Assembly: GCA_015231305.1 (NCBI GenBank)
Contig: JADGBW010000022.1
Span: 1 to 37,692 of the forward strand
Source of the DNA: Magnetococcales bacterium
Lineage (GTDB): Bacteria > Pseudomonadota > Magnetococcia > Magnetococcales > JADFYX01
DNA: 37,692 nucleotides
Reading direction: 5' to 3'
The notes under the pieces are model-generated. The model was not told the DNA's origin and made no database searches. It worked only from the letters and a program-made list of their open reading frames with translations. The translations under genes were made by a program, and so were the position numbers. This document shows positions 16,066 to 24,765 of the stretch, in pieces; within the stretch, counting starts at the first letter, position 1; each line of letters opens with the position of its first letter.

Positions 16066-17565
16066 ATGGTTGGACTTGAACTGAAACTGCGGATGGGAAT
16101 GCAGCTGGTGATGACGCCCCAGTTGCAGATGGCCATCAAGCTGTTGCAGATGTCCACATTAGATCTTTCGGACTACCTGCAAGAGGAGTTGGAAAAAAAT
16201 CCTCTACTAGAGAAGACCGAGGGGACTGATGGGGCAAGCAGTGATGCATCGGAACCTATTACTGCCGCTACCCAAAATGCTGCTGCCGAAAAAGATATGG
16301 CAATTCCGGATTCTGCTCCAGATCAACCAGAAAAAATAAAAGAGCCAGATGCACCTGAAACTGCTCTTAACGAAGAGTTAGCAGCAGACACATCATGGGA
16401 TGATGTCTATGGCGACAGCTATGGTGCTGTGCCATTTGAAAATTCACCTGGCTCTATGGAAGCCCCCCCCATTGAAAACACCCTTACTAGCGGACAGACA
16501 CTGCAAGATCATCTTATTTGGCAGTTGGGTGTTTCTGCTATGGATGAAAAAGAGCGCACTTTGGGTTTAACCATCATCGATGCTGTAGATGAAAATGGCT
16601 ATTTGACCAGTGATCTACAATCTCTCGCTGATTTGGCCAACTCCACATTGGATGACATAGAAGATGCCCTTATATTGATACAATCATTTGAGCCAGCAGG
16701 AGTTGCTGCTCAAAATCTTTCAGAATGTCTGAAAATGCAGCTTAAAAGTCAGGGTATGGCGGTATCTCCTTATGTCGATCTACTTGACTACCTGGAGGAT
16801 CTAGCCCGACGGGACTTTCGTAAGTTACGCAGAGTTTTAAAGATTTCTGAATATGAGCTAGCAGACGCAGTATCGGTTATACAATCTCTAAACCCCAAGC
16901 CAGGTTTAGCTTTTGGCAGTGACCAAACCAACTATGTAGTCCCTGATGTATTTGTTCGTAAACTTGATGGTGAGTGGATCGTTGAAATAAACCCTGAGAC
17001 AGTACCAAACCTACAAGTTAACCGCTCATACGAAAACTCATTTAGTGGTCGTATGTCTTCAAAGGACAAACAGTTTTTAACTGATAATGTCCGCTCTGCC
17101 CAGTGGCTTATAAAGAGTCTCGAACAGCGTTCTAGCACTATTTTCAGGGTAGCAGAGAGTATTGTTCGTTTTCAAAAAGATTTCTTAGATAAGGGACCTG
17201 AGCATCTCAAACCACTTATTCTCAAAGATGTAGCAGACGATATAGGGGTTCATGAATCAACCACCTCACGGGTAACAAGCAATAAATACATGCATACCCC
17301 AAGGGGAATTTTTGAGCTTAAATTTTTCTTCTCTTCTTCATTGGGTTCTGGCACTGGAGAGACCCACTCTTCTGAGGCTGTAAAATTTAAAATTAAAAAA
17401 TTGGTTGAAACAGAATCACCACGCAGACCACTTTCTGATGAGAAACTCGCCAAGCTGTTAAGTGAGCAGGGCATTGAAGTAGCCAGACGAACAGTGGCAA
17501 AATATCGGGATGCCCTTAATATTCCATCTTCTTCCAGGCGTAAACAGCTCTCATCAGACAATTAA
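16066..17565 (+). CDS. rpoN: RNA polymerase sigma-54 factor
   Basis: A 499-residue sigma factor of the sigma-54 class. The Gln/Leu-rich activator-interaction region I (residues 1-50, LRMGMQLVMTPQLQMAIKLLQ) is followed by an acidic, Ala-rich linker (about 55-135), the core-binding domain (about 145-330), a helix-turn-helix region (DDIGVHESTTSRVTSNKYM), and the RpoN box ARRTVAKYRD at 473-482, which binds the -24 element. The length is normal. It probably controls nitrogen, motility or envelope genes in this organism. It lies between lptB and ptsN as in many proteobacteria. The hibernation-factor gene usually found between rpoN and ptsN is absent here. Confidence 0.97.
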   Translation: MVGLELKLRMGMQLVMTPQLQMAIKLLQMSTLDLSDYLQEELEKNPLLEKTEGTDGASSDASEPITAATQNAAAEKDMAIPDSAPDQPEKIKEPDAPETALNEELAADTSWDDVYGDSYGAVPFENSPGSMEAPPIENTLTSGQTLQDHLIWQLGVSAMDEKERTLGLTIIDAVDENGYLTSDLQSLADLANSTLDDIEDALILIQSFEPAGVAAQNLSECLKMQLKSQGMAVSPYVDLLDYLEDLARRDFRKLRRVLKISEYELADAVSVIQSLNPKPGLAFGSDQTNYVVPDVFVRKLDGEWIVEINPETVPNLQVNRSYENSFSGRMSSKDKQFLTDNVRSAQWLIKSLEQRSSTIFRVAESIVRFQKDFLDKGPEHLKPLILKDVADDIGVHESTTSRVTSNKYMHTPRGIFELKFFFSSSLGSGTGETHSSEAVKFKIKKLVETESPRRPLSDEKLAKLLSEQGIEVARRTVAKYRDALNIPSSSRRKQLSSDN

Positions 17566-17595
17566 TATATTCAATACAGATATATAATAAATTCA

Positions 17596-18048
17596 ATGCA
17601 AATTTCCCATTTAATTTCAGAATCCTGTGTTGTGCCAAATCTTGTTGGTGATAGCAAAAAAGATGTGCTACTACGTTTATCTGCTGTTTTTGCAAATGTT
17701 TTGCCCAATGCTAGCACCAGACATATTCTAGAGCTTTTTGAAGAGCGAGAAAAACTTGGAACAACAGGAATTGGCAACGGTATCGCCATTCCACATGGTC
17801 GCATTAAAGGTTTAAAAAACCCTGTGGCTGTGTTTGGTCGCTCAATTGCCGGGGTTCCATTTGATGCTAATGATGGCGAACCTGTGCATATTATAGTTGC
17901 TCTATTATCTCCTGATGGGTCTGGAAGGGAGCATTTAGGTGCGCTATCTATTATTTCACAGCTATTAAATAACAGCTCTAAACGTAACAAATTATTAAAA
18001 GCTACTGATAAAAAATCTCTCTACAGTGCCGTTGTTAAAGGAGACTAA
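17596..18048 (+). CDS. ptsN: Nitrogen-regulatory PTS EIIA (EIIA-Ntr)
   Basis: A 150-residue PTS EIIA type-2 domain. The phosphorylated histidine is H67 in NGIAIPHGRIKGL. ALLSPDGSGREHLGALSIIS and the C-terminal helices are typical of PtsN. EIIA-Ntr is a regulatory phosphoprotein that, in other bacteria, acts on potassium transporters, KdpD, (p)ppGpp enzymes and others. It takes phosphate from HPr encoded three genes downstream. It lies 30 bases after rpoN with no evident Shine-Dalgarno sequence before its ATG, and five bases before rapZ, so it is a member of the cluster operon. Confidence 0.95.
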   Translation: MQISHLISESCVVPNLVGDSKKDVLLRLSAVFANVLPNASTRHILELFEEREKLGTTGIGNGIAIPHGRIKGLKNPVAVFGRSIAGVPFDANDGEPVHIIVALLSPDGSGREHLGALSIISQLLNNSSKRNKLLKATDKKSLYSAVVKGD

Positions 18049-18053
18049 AGGGC

Positions 18054-18956
18054 GTGGCAGAAAAGTCTAGCCAGATAGATCATCTTATTCTTCTAACAGG
18101 AATTTCTGGTGCTGGAAAGTCTAGTGCACTTAAATATCTGGAAGATATTGGCTTTCTCTGGGTTGATAACCTACCAATACAGCTTATTCCACAATTTTTA
18201 GATCAAATAATAGCCGAGGGTTTGGGTACATCAAGGGTGGCTATTGGCCTGCATATGCGTAACCAAGAGAGCCTAGCTCTTTTCCATAAAGTTTATAAAG
18301 GAGTTTTGCAAAAGGCTTCGCGTTTTGAAATGATATTCCTTGAGGCAGATTTTTCTGTATTAACCTCCAGGTTTCAAGAGACACGTAGACGGCATCCTTT
18401 GGTGCGAGATCACACAGTACAAGAGGCAATAACCATGGAAATGGCTGACTTGGAGCCAATTAGGGCCATGGCTGATATAGTTGTTGACACCTCTCGTATG
18501 ACTATTCCCAATTTAAAAGATTATCTCAACCAGTTTTTTCTTCCTAGTTCTGGTTCTGATCTTATGGTTTTTGTCAGGTCTTTTGGTTTTAAGTTTGGCT
18601 CAAACTCTGATGCTGATATGGTTTTAGATGCCCGTTTTTTACCAAATCCATTTTACGATACAAGCTTAAGACCTTATTGTGGACGAGACCCCCAAATTAT
18701 CAAATTTTTAGAAGACGATGGGGAAGCTTTGTCATTTTTAGCCCATTTAAAAAATTTATTTGAATATCTTCTTCCTCGTTATCAAAGAGAGAAAAAACGT
18801 TATTTTACTGTTGATATTGGCTGTACTGGGGGTAGGCATAGATCAGTCTATTTGGTTGAAAGCCTAGTAAAAGAGCTGAAAGAATCTGGCTATAATGTAG
18901 TTTTGCGACATAGAGACATAGAGCAGGAATCTCCCCGATTAGCAGGCGAAAAATAA
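18054..18956 (+). CDS. rapZ: RNase adapter/nucleotide-binding protein RapZ
   Basis: A 300-residue RapZ/YvcJ family protein. The N-terminal P-loop is GISGAGKSS (residues 16-24), and a Walker-B-like region is WVDNLPIQLIP. The C-terminal domain contains SFGFKFGSNSDADMVLDARFLPNPFY, LRPYCGRDPQI and FTVDIGCTGGRHRSV, all family hallmarks. In E. coli it presents GlmZ RNA to RNase E and senses glucosamine-6-phosphate; the function elsewhere may differ. Start GTG 18054 has GGAG upstream. The stop overlaps the HPr start by one base (TAATG), so coupling is expected. An HPr kinase gene, which precedes rapZ in many alphaproteobacteria, is not present. Confidence 0.95.
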   Translation: MAEKSSQIDHLILLTGISGAGKSSALKYLEDIGFLWVDNLPIQLIPQFLDQIIAEGLGTSRVAIGLHMRNQESLALFHKVYKGVLQKASRFEMIFLEADFSVLTSRFQETRRRHPLVRDHTVQEAITMEMADLEPIRAMADIVVDTSRMTIPNLKDYLNQFFLPSSGSDLMVFVRSFGFKFGSNSDADMVLDARFLPNPFYDTSLRPYCGRDPQIIKFLEDDGEALSFLAHLKNLFEYLLPRYQREKKRYFTVDIGCTGGRHRSVYLVESLVKELKESGYNVVLRHRDIEQESPRLAGEK

Positions 18957-19237
18957 TGCCTGAAGTAAATGTAACAATTGTCAACAGATTGGGCATGCAT
19001 GCTAGAGCATCGGCAAAGTTTGTTATGGCTGCAAGCAATTATTCATCAAAAATTTGGTTGCGTAAGGTTAATGGTGATAAGGAGGTTGATGGTAAGAGTA
19101 TAATGGGGATAATGATGCTTGCTGCTGCTAAAGGAGATACGGTTATTATTGGGGCTGAGGGTTCTGATGAGAAGTTAGCATTGGATGAGTTGTCAGCTTT
19201 AATAGGGACCAAGTTTGGTGAAGAGAGGAAACCTTAA
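18956..19237 (+). CDS. Phosphocarrier protein HPr/NPr
   Basis: A 93-residue HPr-family phosphocarrier. H15 in RLGMHARAS is the phosphorylation site accepting phosphate from enzyme I. S48 is in the GKSIMGIMML segment, where HPr kinase acts in species that have one. Being next to ptsI and ptsN, it most likely carries phosphate between them. It could be called ptsH or npr (ptsO), and the sequence does not decide. Its start overlaps the rapZ stop. The following enzyme I gene begins directly after its stop codon. Confidence 0.95.
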   Translation: MPEVNVTIVNRLGMHARASAKFVMAASNYSSKIWLRKVNGDKEVDGKSIMGIMMLAAAKGDTVIIGAEGSDEKLALDELSALIGTKFGEERKP

Positions 19238-21007
19238 GTGGGAGACATGCATCGTTTACAAGGTGTAGGAGTATCACCAGGTATTGTGGTTGGTCCAGCC
19301 CACTTGGTTGCCAGATGTATGCCTGATGCTCCCCACTACTGTATTACCCCTGAGCATCGTCATGAGGAAGAGGAGCGTTTGATAAATGCTCTTGAGGAGT
19401 CACGTAGCCAACTTCTAAAAATCAAGCAAGATTTAACCAAGCAAAACAACAACCCTGAACTACTCTATATTTTAGATGCCCATCGTCTAATTTTAGAAGA
19501 TAATATGTTACGTGATGGTACTGTTGCTTATGTAAAAAACGGCTTTAATGCTGAATGGGCTGTTGTTAGATACCTTTCTGAAGTTATTGCAATATTTCAA
19601 AAAATGGATGACGCTTATTTACGTGAGAAGCGATCTGATATTGAGCAAGTTGGCAAGCGTTTGTTAAATAATCTTTTGGGTCATAGTGAAGACTCTGTTG
19701 CTGGTTTTCCTGAGCCTGTAATTTTAGTAGCAGAGGAGTTTACACCTTCTGATACATTACAGATGAAACATGAGACGGTTTTAGGTTTTGTTGCCCAGCG
19801 AGGTGGACGAACTTCCCACACCGCTATTTTAGCAAAATCTTTAGACATACCAGCGGTTGTAGGTGTTGATAAAGCAACTATAAAAATTTCACAGGGGGAC
19901 CTGTTAGTTGTTGATGGTCTAAGTGGTTTTCTCCATATCAACCCTGACCCTCATACCCTAGACAAATTAAAGGATAAACAGCAACGTTATAGCTTTTTTC
20001 AAAAACGTTTGCTGGAGTCTACCATTCAGCCAGCAATCACAAAAGATGGGCGTAAAATATTGCTAAAAGCAAACATTGAGCTATATAGCGATGCCTTTAA
20101 AGCCAAGCGGTTAGGGGCAGATGGTATAGGTCTATACCGTACTGAACATCTCTATATGAACCGTAGTGTTCTGCCTGATGAAGAGGAGTTGGTGCGAACC
20201 TTCAAACAGGTTGTTACTTCAATGAAAGGTCTTCCTGTTACTATTCGTACCATGGATATTGGTGGAGAAAAACAGGCTAAACTGTTTTTTAAAGAAGGTG
20301 AATATGCCGGGGTAAATCCGGCTATGGGAATGCAGGGTATACGCTTTTGTTTGCGTGAAGAGCGATCTGTGTTTTTGTCACAGCTAAGGGCGTTATTAAG
20401 GATTGGTAGCGAGGGTGATGTCCGTATTTTATTGCCCATGATATCAGGAGTCTCAGAGCTAGAAGAGGTGTTACAGCTATTAGCAGAGGCTAAAGATGGA
20501 CTAACAGAGGATGGTTTGAATTTTAACCCAGATGTCCAAGTAGGGTTAATGGTGGAAGTTCCTGCTGCTGCACTCTGTGCAAAGGAGTTAGGGGCTAAAG
20601 TTGATTTTTTAAGTATTGGAACTAACGATTTAATACAATTTACATTAGCAGTGGATCGTCAGGATGAATCTGTAGCTTACCTCTATGAATCTGGTCATCC
20701 GGCAGTTCTTCGTCTCATATCTATGGCAGTTTCTGGTGGTGTTGCTAGTGGCATTCCTGTTTCTGTTTGTGGTGAAATGGCAGGTGACCCACGCTTTGCA
20801 GCACTGTTTATGGGTATGGGAATTGATGAGTTGTCTATGACTCCTGGGTGTCTCCCACTAATTAGGCGTATAACTCGCGCCATGGATTTTACACAACAAG
20901 AGAGTATGGCAAATGCAGTTTTAGCTAGTCACTCAACTACACAAGTGATGAGTTTATTGGAGGAGATGTTACGTTCTAGTGTTGGTAACGAGCATATTTT
21001 TCATTAA
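19238..21007 (+). CDS. ptsI: PTS enzyme I (phosphoenolpyruvate-protein phosphotransferase)
   Basis: A 589-residue enzyme I that starts the PTS phosphorelay from phosphoenolpyruvate to HPr. The N-terminal HPr-binding helical domain is followed by the active-site histidine H194 in GGRTSHTAILAKS. The C-terminal PEP-binding barrel has GADGIGLYRTEHLYMNR, IRTMDIGGEK, GLMVEVPAAAL, IGTNDLIQFTLAVDR and the C-terminal catalytic Cys region SVCGEMAGD. It has no N-terminal GAF domain, so it is PtsI rather than PtsP type. Start GTG 19238 lies right after the HPr stop, with GAGAGGA upstream. No sugar permease genes are nearby, consistent with a regulatory PTS. Confidence 0.96.
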   Translation: MGDMHRLQGVGVSPGIVVGPAHLVARCMPDAPHYCITPEHRHEEEERLINALEESRSQLLKIKQDLTKQNNNPELLYILDAHRLILEDNMLRDGTVAYVKNGFNAEWAVVRYLSEVIAIFQKMDDAYLREKRSDIEQVGKRLLNNLLGHSEDSVAGFPEPVILVAEEFTPSDTLQMKHETVLGFVAQRGGRTSHTAILAKSLDIPAVVGVDKATIKISQGDLLVVDGLSGFLHINPDPHTLDKLKDKQQRYSFFQKRLLESTIQPAITKDGRKILLKANIELYSDAFKAKRLGADGIGLYRTEHLYMNRSVLPDEEELVRTFKQVVTSMKGLPVTIRTMDIGGEKQAKLFFKEGEYAGVNPAMGMQGIRFCLREERSVFLSQLRALLRIGSEGDVRILLPMISGVSELEEVLQLLAEAKDGLTEDGLNFNPDVQVGLMVEVPAAALCAKELGAKVDFLSIGTNDLIQFTLAVDRQDESVAYLYESGHPAVLRLISMAVSGGVASGIPVSVCGEMAGDPRFAALFMGMGIDELSMTPGCLPLIRRITRAMDFTQQESMANAVLASHSTTQVMSLLEEMLRSSVGNEHIFH

Positions 21008-21120
21008 TGATAGCTATTTGTCTGTTTTTAGTTTAGTATGTTGAGGTTTTTTTTAGTGTTTAATTATATAGTCATTTTTTAATATTTTTTATTTAGATCC
21101 ATAACTTGGAGTAAGTATAT

Positions 21121-22287
21121 ATGTCGCAGAACTATCTTTTTACTTCGGAGTCAGTCTCCGAAGGTCATCCAGATAAAGTAGCCGATCAAATTTCTGATGG
21201 GGTTTTGGACGCACTCTTAGAACAAGACCCAGCTAGTCGTGTTGCTTGTGAAACAATGATAACTACCGGAATGGCAGTTATTGCAGGTGAAATCACCACT
21301 AAGGCTATCATTGATTATCCACAAGTGGTTCGTAATGTACTCAAAGGGATAGGGTATAACTCATCCGAAATGGGTTTTGATTATGAATCATGTGCGGTTT
21401 TGGTCTCAATAGACCGTCAATCTACTGATATCGCTCAAGGTGTAAACGAAGGCGAGGGGCTTGATTTTAATCAGGGTGCTGGTGATCAAGGTTTAATGTT
21501 TGGTTACGCTTGTAGTGAGACTGAAACCTTAATGCCTGCACCTATTCATTATGCTCACCGTTTGGTAGAGCAGCAGGCAAAAGTGCGTAAGTCAGGTAAG
21601 TTGCCTTGGTTACGTCCTGATGCTAAGTCTCAGGTTACAATCCGCTATGAAAATGATGTTGCTGTTGGTATTGATGCGGTGGTTTTATCCACTCAACACG
21701 ACCCTGATATTAGCCATGGTGAGCTACGTGAAGCAGTAATTGAAGAAATTATTAAACCAATTCTTCCTGAGGCCCTAATGAAACAGCAGATTAAGTTTCA
21801 TGTTAACCCCACAGGACGTTTTGTAATCGGTGGTCCAGTTGGTGATTGTGGTCTTACAGGTCGCAAAATTATTGTTGATACCTATGGTGGTACAGGTCAT
21901 CACGGTGGTGGAGCATTCTCTGGTAAAGATCCTTCAAAAGTGGATCGTTCTTCTGCCTATATGGGCCGTTATGTAGCTAAAAACATTGTTGCTGCTGGTC
22001 TGGCATCTCGTTGTGAAGTGCAAATTGCTTATGCTATTGGTATTGCTGAGCCTGTCTCAATGATGGTAGATACTTTTGGTACAGGTAAAGTTGCAGATAG
22101 TAAAATTGAGGAGCTGGTCTCAGAATATTTTGATCTACGCCCTAAAGCGATCATTGAAACATTAGACCTTCTAAGGCCCATCTACTTAAAATCTGCTGCT
22201 TATGGTCACTTTGGCCGTGAAATTCCAGAATTTACTTGGGAGAAAACTGACAAGGCTGCTGCTCTTAAGAGTGCTGCTGGTCTGTAA
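21121..22287 (+). CDS. metK: S-adenosylmethionine synthetase
   Basis: A 388-residue enzyme making S-adenosylmethionine from ATP and methionine, the normal length. Motifs are [15 protein letters not shown] (ATP/methionine binding), [26 protein letters not shown] (signature 1), [21 protein letters not shown], and the signature-2 [16 protein letters not shown]. Ser replaces the common Thr in DPTKVD. GGAG lies ten bases before ATG. The 113-base upstream gap is T-rich and shows no recognisable SAM riboswitch. The next gene, ahcY, acts later in the same methyl cycle, and the pair is separated by a structured leader. Confidence 0.97.
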   Translation: MSQNYLFTSESVSEGHPDKVADQISDGVLDALLEQDPASRVACETMITTGMAVIAGEITTKAIIDYPQVVRNVLKGIGYNSSEMGFDYESCAVLVSIDRQSTDIAQGVNEGEGLDFNQGAGDQGLMFGYACSETETLMPAPIHYAHRLVEQQAKVRKSGKLPWLRPDAKSQVTIRYENDVAVGIDAVVLSTQHDPDISHGELREAVIEEIIKPILPEALMKQQIKFHVNPTGRFVIGGPVGDCGLTGRKIIVDTYGGTGHHGGGAFSGKDPSKVDRSSAYMGRYVAKNIVAAGLASRCEVQIAYAIGIAEPVSMMVDTFGTGKVADSKIEELVSEYFDLRPKAIIETLDLLRPIYLKSAAYGHFGREIPEFTWEKTDKAAALKSAAGL

Positions 22288-22630
22288 AAAATGGATTTAT
22301 TATTTTGGGTGCAGGGGAATTGTTGACTTGCCCCATGTAAACTACCCATAGCCATTTAGTAGTCTAAGAACTCTAGGGGCGAGTTTGCTTTTCATATTTT
22401 GAAAATATCTAAAGATTCACGAGTAACTCGCTCCTACATATTCTGGGTATATTGAGTAGAATATCTATAATCCTATATACGGCAGTTGGCGGTGCGTGGC
22501 GACAACTGCCGTATCTAGGATAATTCAAAGTAAGGGTTTATGCATTACACAAGGTTTTGCTTTTACCTCTTTTAATAAATTGTTAAATAACGAATAAATC
22601 TACTATTTAGTTTTATAAAAGGACGAAAAA
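22288..22630 (+). promoter_or_regulatory. Structured metK-ahcY intergenic leader
   Basis: 343 bases with successive inverted repeats. (a) GCCCC 22330-22334 pairs with GGGGC 22376-22380, enclosing ACTAC 22341-22345 with GTAGT 22359-22363. (b) GCGAGTT 22379-22385 pairs with AACTCGC 22425-22431, enclosing the palindrome ATATTTTGAAAATAT at 22394-22408. Stem (b) shares bases 22379-22380 with stem (a), so the two compete slightly. (c) A long hairpin has arms 22470-22488 and 22503-22521 with one mismatch and a 14-base GC-rich loop. No T-run follows (c), so it is not an ordinary terminator. I could not match the conserved core of the SAH or SAM riboswitches. Confidence 0.55.
22470..22521. repeat. 19-base-arm hairpin upstream of ahcY
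   Basis: Left arm 22470-22488 (ATCCTATATACGGCAGTTG) and right arm 22503-22521 (CAACTGCCGTATCTAGGAT) pair at 18 of 19 positions. The loop GCGGTGCGTGGCGA is much richer in G and C than the surroundings. It lies about 110 bases before the ahcY start codon. It could be a leader RNA element, a transcript-end stabiliser for metK, or a dispersed palindromic (REP-like) unit. Confidence 0.8.
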
Positions 22631-23932
22631 ATGAGTGGCATAGCTGGTGATTATAAAGTTGCAGACATAAATTTAGCTGCATGGGGACGTAAAGAAATTC
22701 TGATTGCTGAGACAGAGATGCCTGGCTTAATGGCACTACGCCAAGAGTATGGTGAATCAAAACCTTTGGCGGGTGCTAGAATTGCTGGTTGTTTGCATAT
22801 GACAATTCAAACAGCGGTTTTAATTGAGACTTTGGTTGCACTTGGGGCAGAAATTCGCTGGTCTTCTTGTAATATCTTCTCTACACAAGATCAAGCTGCA
22901 GCTGCAATTGCTGCTGCTAATATACCGGTTTTTGCTTGGAAAGGCGAAACAGAAGAAGAGGCAGAGTGGTGTATTGAGCAGACTATAAAAGGTCCAAATG
23001 GTTGGACACCAAACATGATTTTGGATGATGGTGGTGATCTTACCATCATGATGCATCGTCCTGAGTATGCCGAAATAATGAAAGAAGTTCGTGGTATCTC
23101 TGAAGAGACCACAACTGGTGTTCTGCGTTTAAGCGAAATGATGGAAGCAGGTACATTGCAGGTTCCTGCATTCAATGTTAACGATTCTGTTACTAAATCT
23201 AAATTCGACAACCTCTATGGCTGTCGTGAATCTTTAGTAGACGGCATAAAACGCGCTACTGATGTTATGATTGCAGGTAAGGTTGCAGTTGTTTGTGGTT
23301 ATGGCGATGTTGGTAAGGGCTGTGCACAATCTTTTAGGGGTTTGGGGGCAATTGTATGTGTTACGGAAATTGACCCAATTTGTGCACTACAAGCCACCAT
23401 GGAAGGTTATAGAGTTGTAACAATGGAAGAAGCCGCTTCTATGGGTGATATCTTTGTTACCACAACTGGTAATGTAGATGTTATAACCCGTGCTCATATG
23501 GATAAAATGAAAGACCAATCTATTGTTTGTAATATTGGTCATTTTGATTCTGAAATTGATATCGCTGGTATTCGTGACCTAGAATGGGAAAATATTAAAC
23601 CTCAGGTGGATCATGTAATTTTTCCTGATGGCAAACGTTTGATAATTCTTGCTGAAGGTCGTTTGGTAAATCTTGGTTGTGCAACAGGGCATCCTAGCTT
23701 TGTTATGTCCAACTCTTTTACCAATCAGGTTATGGCTCAAATTGAATTATGGTGTAACCCCGGAAAATATGAAGTTGGTGTCTATTTCCTACCAAAAATT
23801 CTTGATGAAAAAGTTGCAAGTTTACATCTAGGAAAACTGGGAGCAAACCTCACTAAATTAACAGAAAAACAAGCAAAATACATTAATGTTCCTGTTGAAG
23901 GACCATTCAAACAGGATCACTATCGTTACTAG
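22631..23932 (+). CDS. ahcY: Adenosylhomocysteinase
   Basis: A 433-residue NAD-dependent hydrolase splitting S-adenosylhomocysteine into adenosine and homocysteine. The substrate domain contains [21 protein letters not shown] and [17 protein letters not shown]. The NAD-binding loop is [14 protein letters not shown]. Catalytic-region segments include [11 protein letters not shown] and [13 protein letters not shown], and the C-terminal [10 protein letters not shown] supplies the Lys/Tyr that contact NAD. The length corresponds to the shorter form without the roughly 40-residue insertion of many proteobacterial enzymes. AAGGA lies seven bases before ATG. A strong terminator follows it, ending the metK-ahcY unit. 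Confidence 0.97.
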   Translation: MSGIAGDYKVADINLAAWGRKEILIAETEMPGLMALRQEYGESKPLAGARIAGCLHMTIQTAVLIETLVALGAEIRWSSCNIFSTQDQAAAAIAAANIPVFAWKGETEEEAEWCIEQTIKGPNGWTPNMILDDGGDLTIMMHRPEYAEIMKEVRGISEETTTGVLRLSEMMEAGTLQVPAFNVNDSVTKSKFDNLYGCRESLVDGIKRATDVMIAGKVAVVCGYGDVGKGCAQSFRGLGAIVCVTEIDPICALQATMEGYRVVTMEEAASMGDIFVTTTGNVDVITRAHMDKMKDQSIVCNIGHFDSEIDIAGIRDLEWENIKPQVDHVIFPDGKRLIILAEGRLVNLGCATGHPSFVMSNSFTNQVMAQIELWCNPGKYEVGVYFLPKILDEKVASLHLGKLGANLTKLTEKQAKYINVPVEGPFKQDHYRY

Positions 23933-23953
23933 AAGATATATTTATATAAGCAT

Positions 23954-23995
23954 AAAAAAAGGGACCATACTTAAATAAGTTTGGTCCCTTTTTTA
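23954..23995 (+). terminator. Rho-independent terminator after ahcY
   Basis: GGGACCA at 23961-23967 pairs with TGGTCCC at 23982-23988. The stem continues inside with ACTTA/TAAGT around a two-base loop. A run of T follows and a run of A precedes, so it can work for both strands. It starts 21 bases after the ahcY stop and faces the minus-strand hemerythrin ending at 24205. Confidence 0.93.
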
Positions 23996-24012
23996 TTATA
24001 TAATAGATATAC

Positions 24013-24117
24013 TTAAAAACTGTACACAATAAGAAACCATCGTTTTTCCCGCGTAGGCGGGAATTTAGGGCAGCAACGTTGAACTCTCTGGATTACCGCT
24101 TATCGTGGGAAAGACGT
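24013..24117 (+). repeat. Dispersed palindromic repeat, copy 1
   Basis: It starts with TTAAAAACTGTACACAATAA (24013-24032). After 15 bases comes CCCGCGTAGGCGGGAAT, then TTAGGGCAG, AACTCTCT and a second imperfect CCGC...GTGGGAA stem. It aligns without gaps over roughly 100 bases to the reverse complement of 28917-29009. The paired CCCGC/GCGGG ends are typical of MITE- or REP-like elements. It lies downstream of the minus-strand membrane hemerythrin gene. Confidence 0.85.
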
Positions 24118-24204
24118 AAAGTTGGTAGCAGAGGATCTGTTTTTAATTTGATATAACTATATTGCCAAAGAAAATATTAAAACAAATTCACAAATAAAAA
24201 CAGC

Positions 24205-24765
24205 TTACTTTACAGCATCTTTATTAGCTATAAACTTAGCATACCCTTGGTCAGTAACTGATATGTGGTTAACCAGCCAGTCCTGGAGAAACTGTAGAAC
24301 TTCAGATGAAACTTTATTGGTGTTGGTTGAAATAGCTACTCTAAATTCCTTTATCTTTTCTCGCATGTTTTCATGTTCTTTAATATGTGTTTCTAGTTCA
24401 GGGTATTCATGTTTCTTCATTAACTCTTCTTCCCTATCAAAATGGGTCACCGTATATTCTATTAACTCATCAAGAACTAATGTGGCTCGCTCATCTTTTT
24501 TTGCTTTATTTAAAATTTTGAACAGTTGTACGATTAAGTCCAATAACTTTTTATGGTCTTCGTCAATAATATCAATACCTACGCTATACTCATCTTTCCA
24601 GGCAATTTTATTTTCCAAGAACTGATTTTTCATAAGCAGCATAAATGGTAACGCCAAAATTAAGACTAAGAAACTCTCAGTTATTCCTAAGACTAAAGCT
24701 ACGACAATAAGTATTGGAACGATAATAAATAACCAAATTTTTTGGTCTGTTTTTTCAATATTCAT
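24205..24765 (-). CDS. Membrane-anchored hemerythrin
   Basis: A 186-residue protein. Two closely spaced hydrophobic segments (about 10-27 and 30-46) form an N-terminal membrane hairpin, followed by a cytoplasmic hemerythrin domain (about 58-180). The full di-iron ligand set is visible: H71 (IDEDHKKLLDLI), H108 and E112 (THFDREEEL), H127 and H131 (ETHIKEHENM), and H167 and D172 (WLVNHISVTD). It probably presents O2 or NO sensing, or O2 storage, at the inner membrane. GGTGG precedes the ATG. It is divergent from the binding protein/kinase pair and shares a 536-base upstream region with them, inside the pair of inverted repeats. Confidence 0.92.
   Translation of the reverse strand: MNIEKTDQKIWLFIIVPILIVVALVLGITESFLVLILALPFMLLMKNQFLENKIAWKDEYSVGIDIIDEDHKKLLDLIVQLFKILNKAKKDERATLVLDELIEYTVTHFDREEELMKKHEYPELETHIKEHENMREKIKEFRVAISTNTNKVSSEVLQFLQDWLVNHISVTDQGYAKFIANKDAVK

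Noticed and set aside
21008-21120. Riboswitch before metK
   Set aside because: The gap is only 113 bases, T-rich and without clear stems.
22288-22630. Known SAH or SAM riboswitch before ahcY
   Set aside because: The conserved cores I remember (for example the GAGGAGCG...GGCUCGG pattern of the SAH class) could not be found, although the region is structured.
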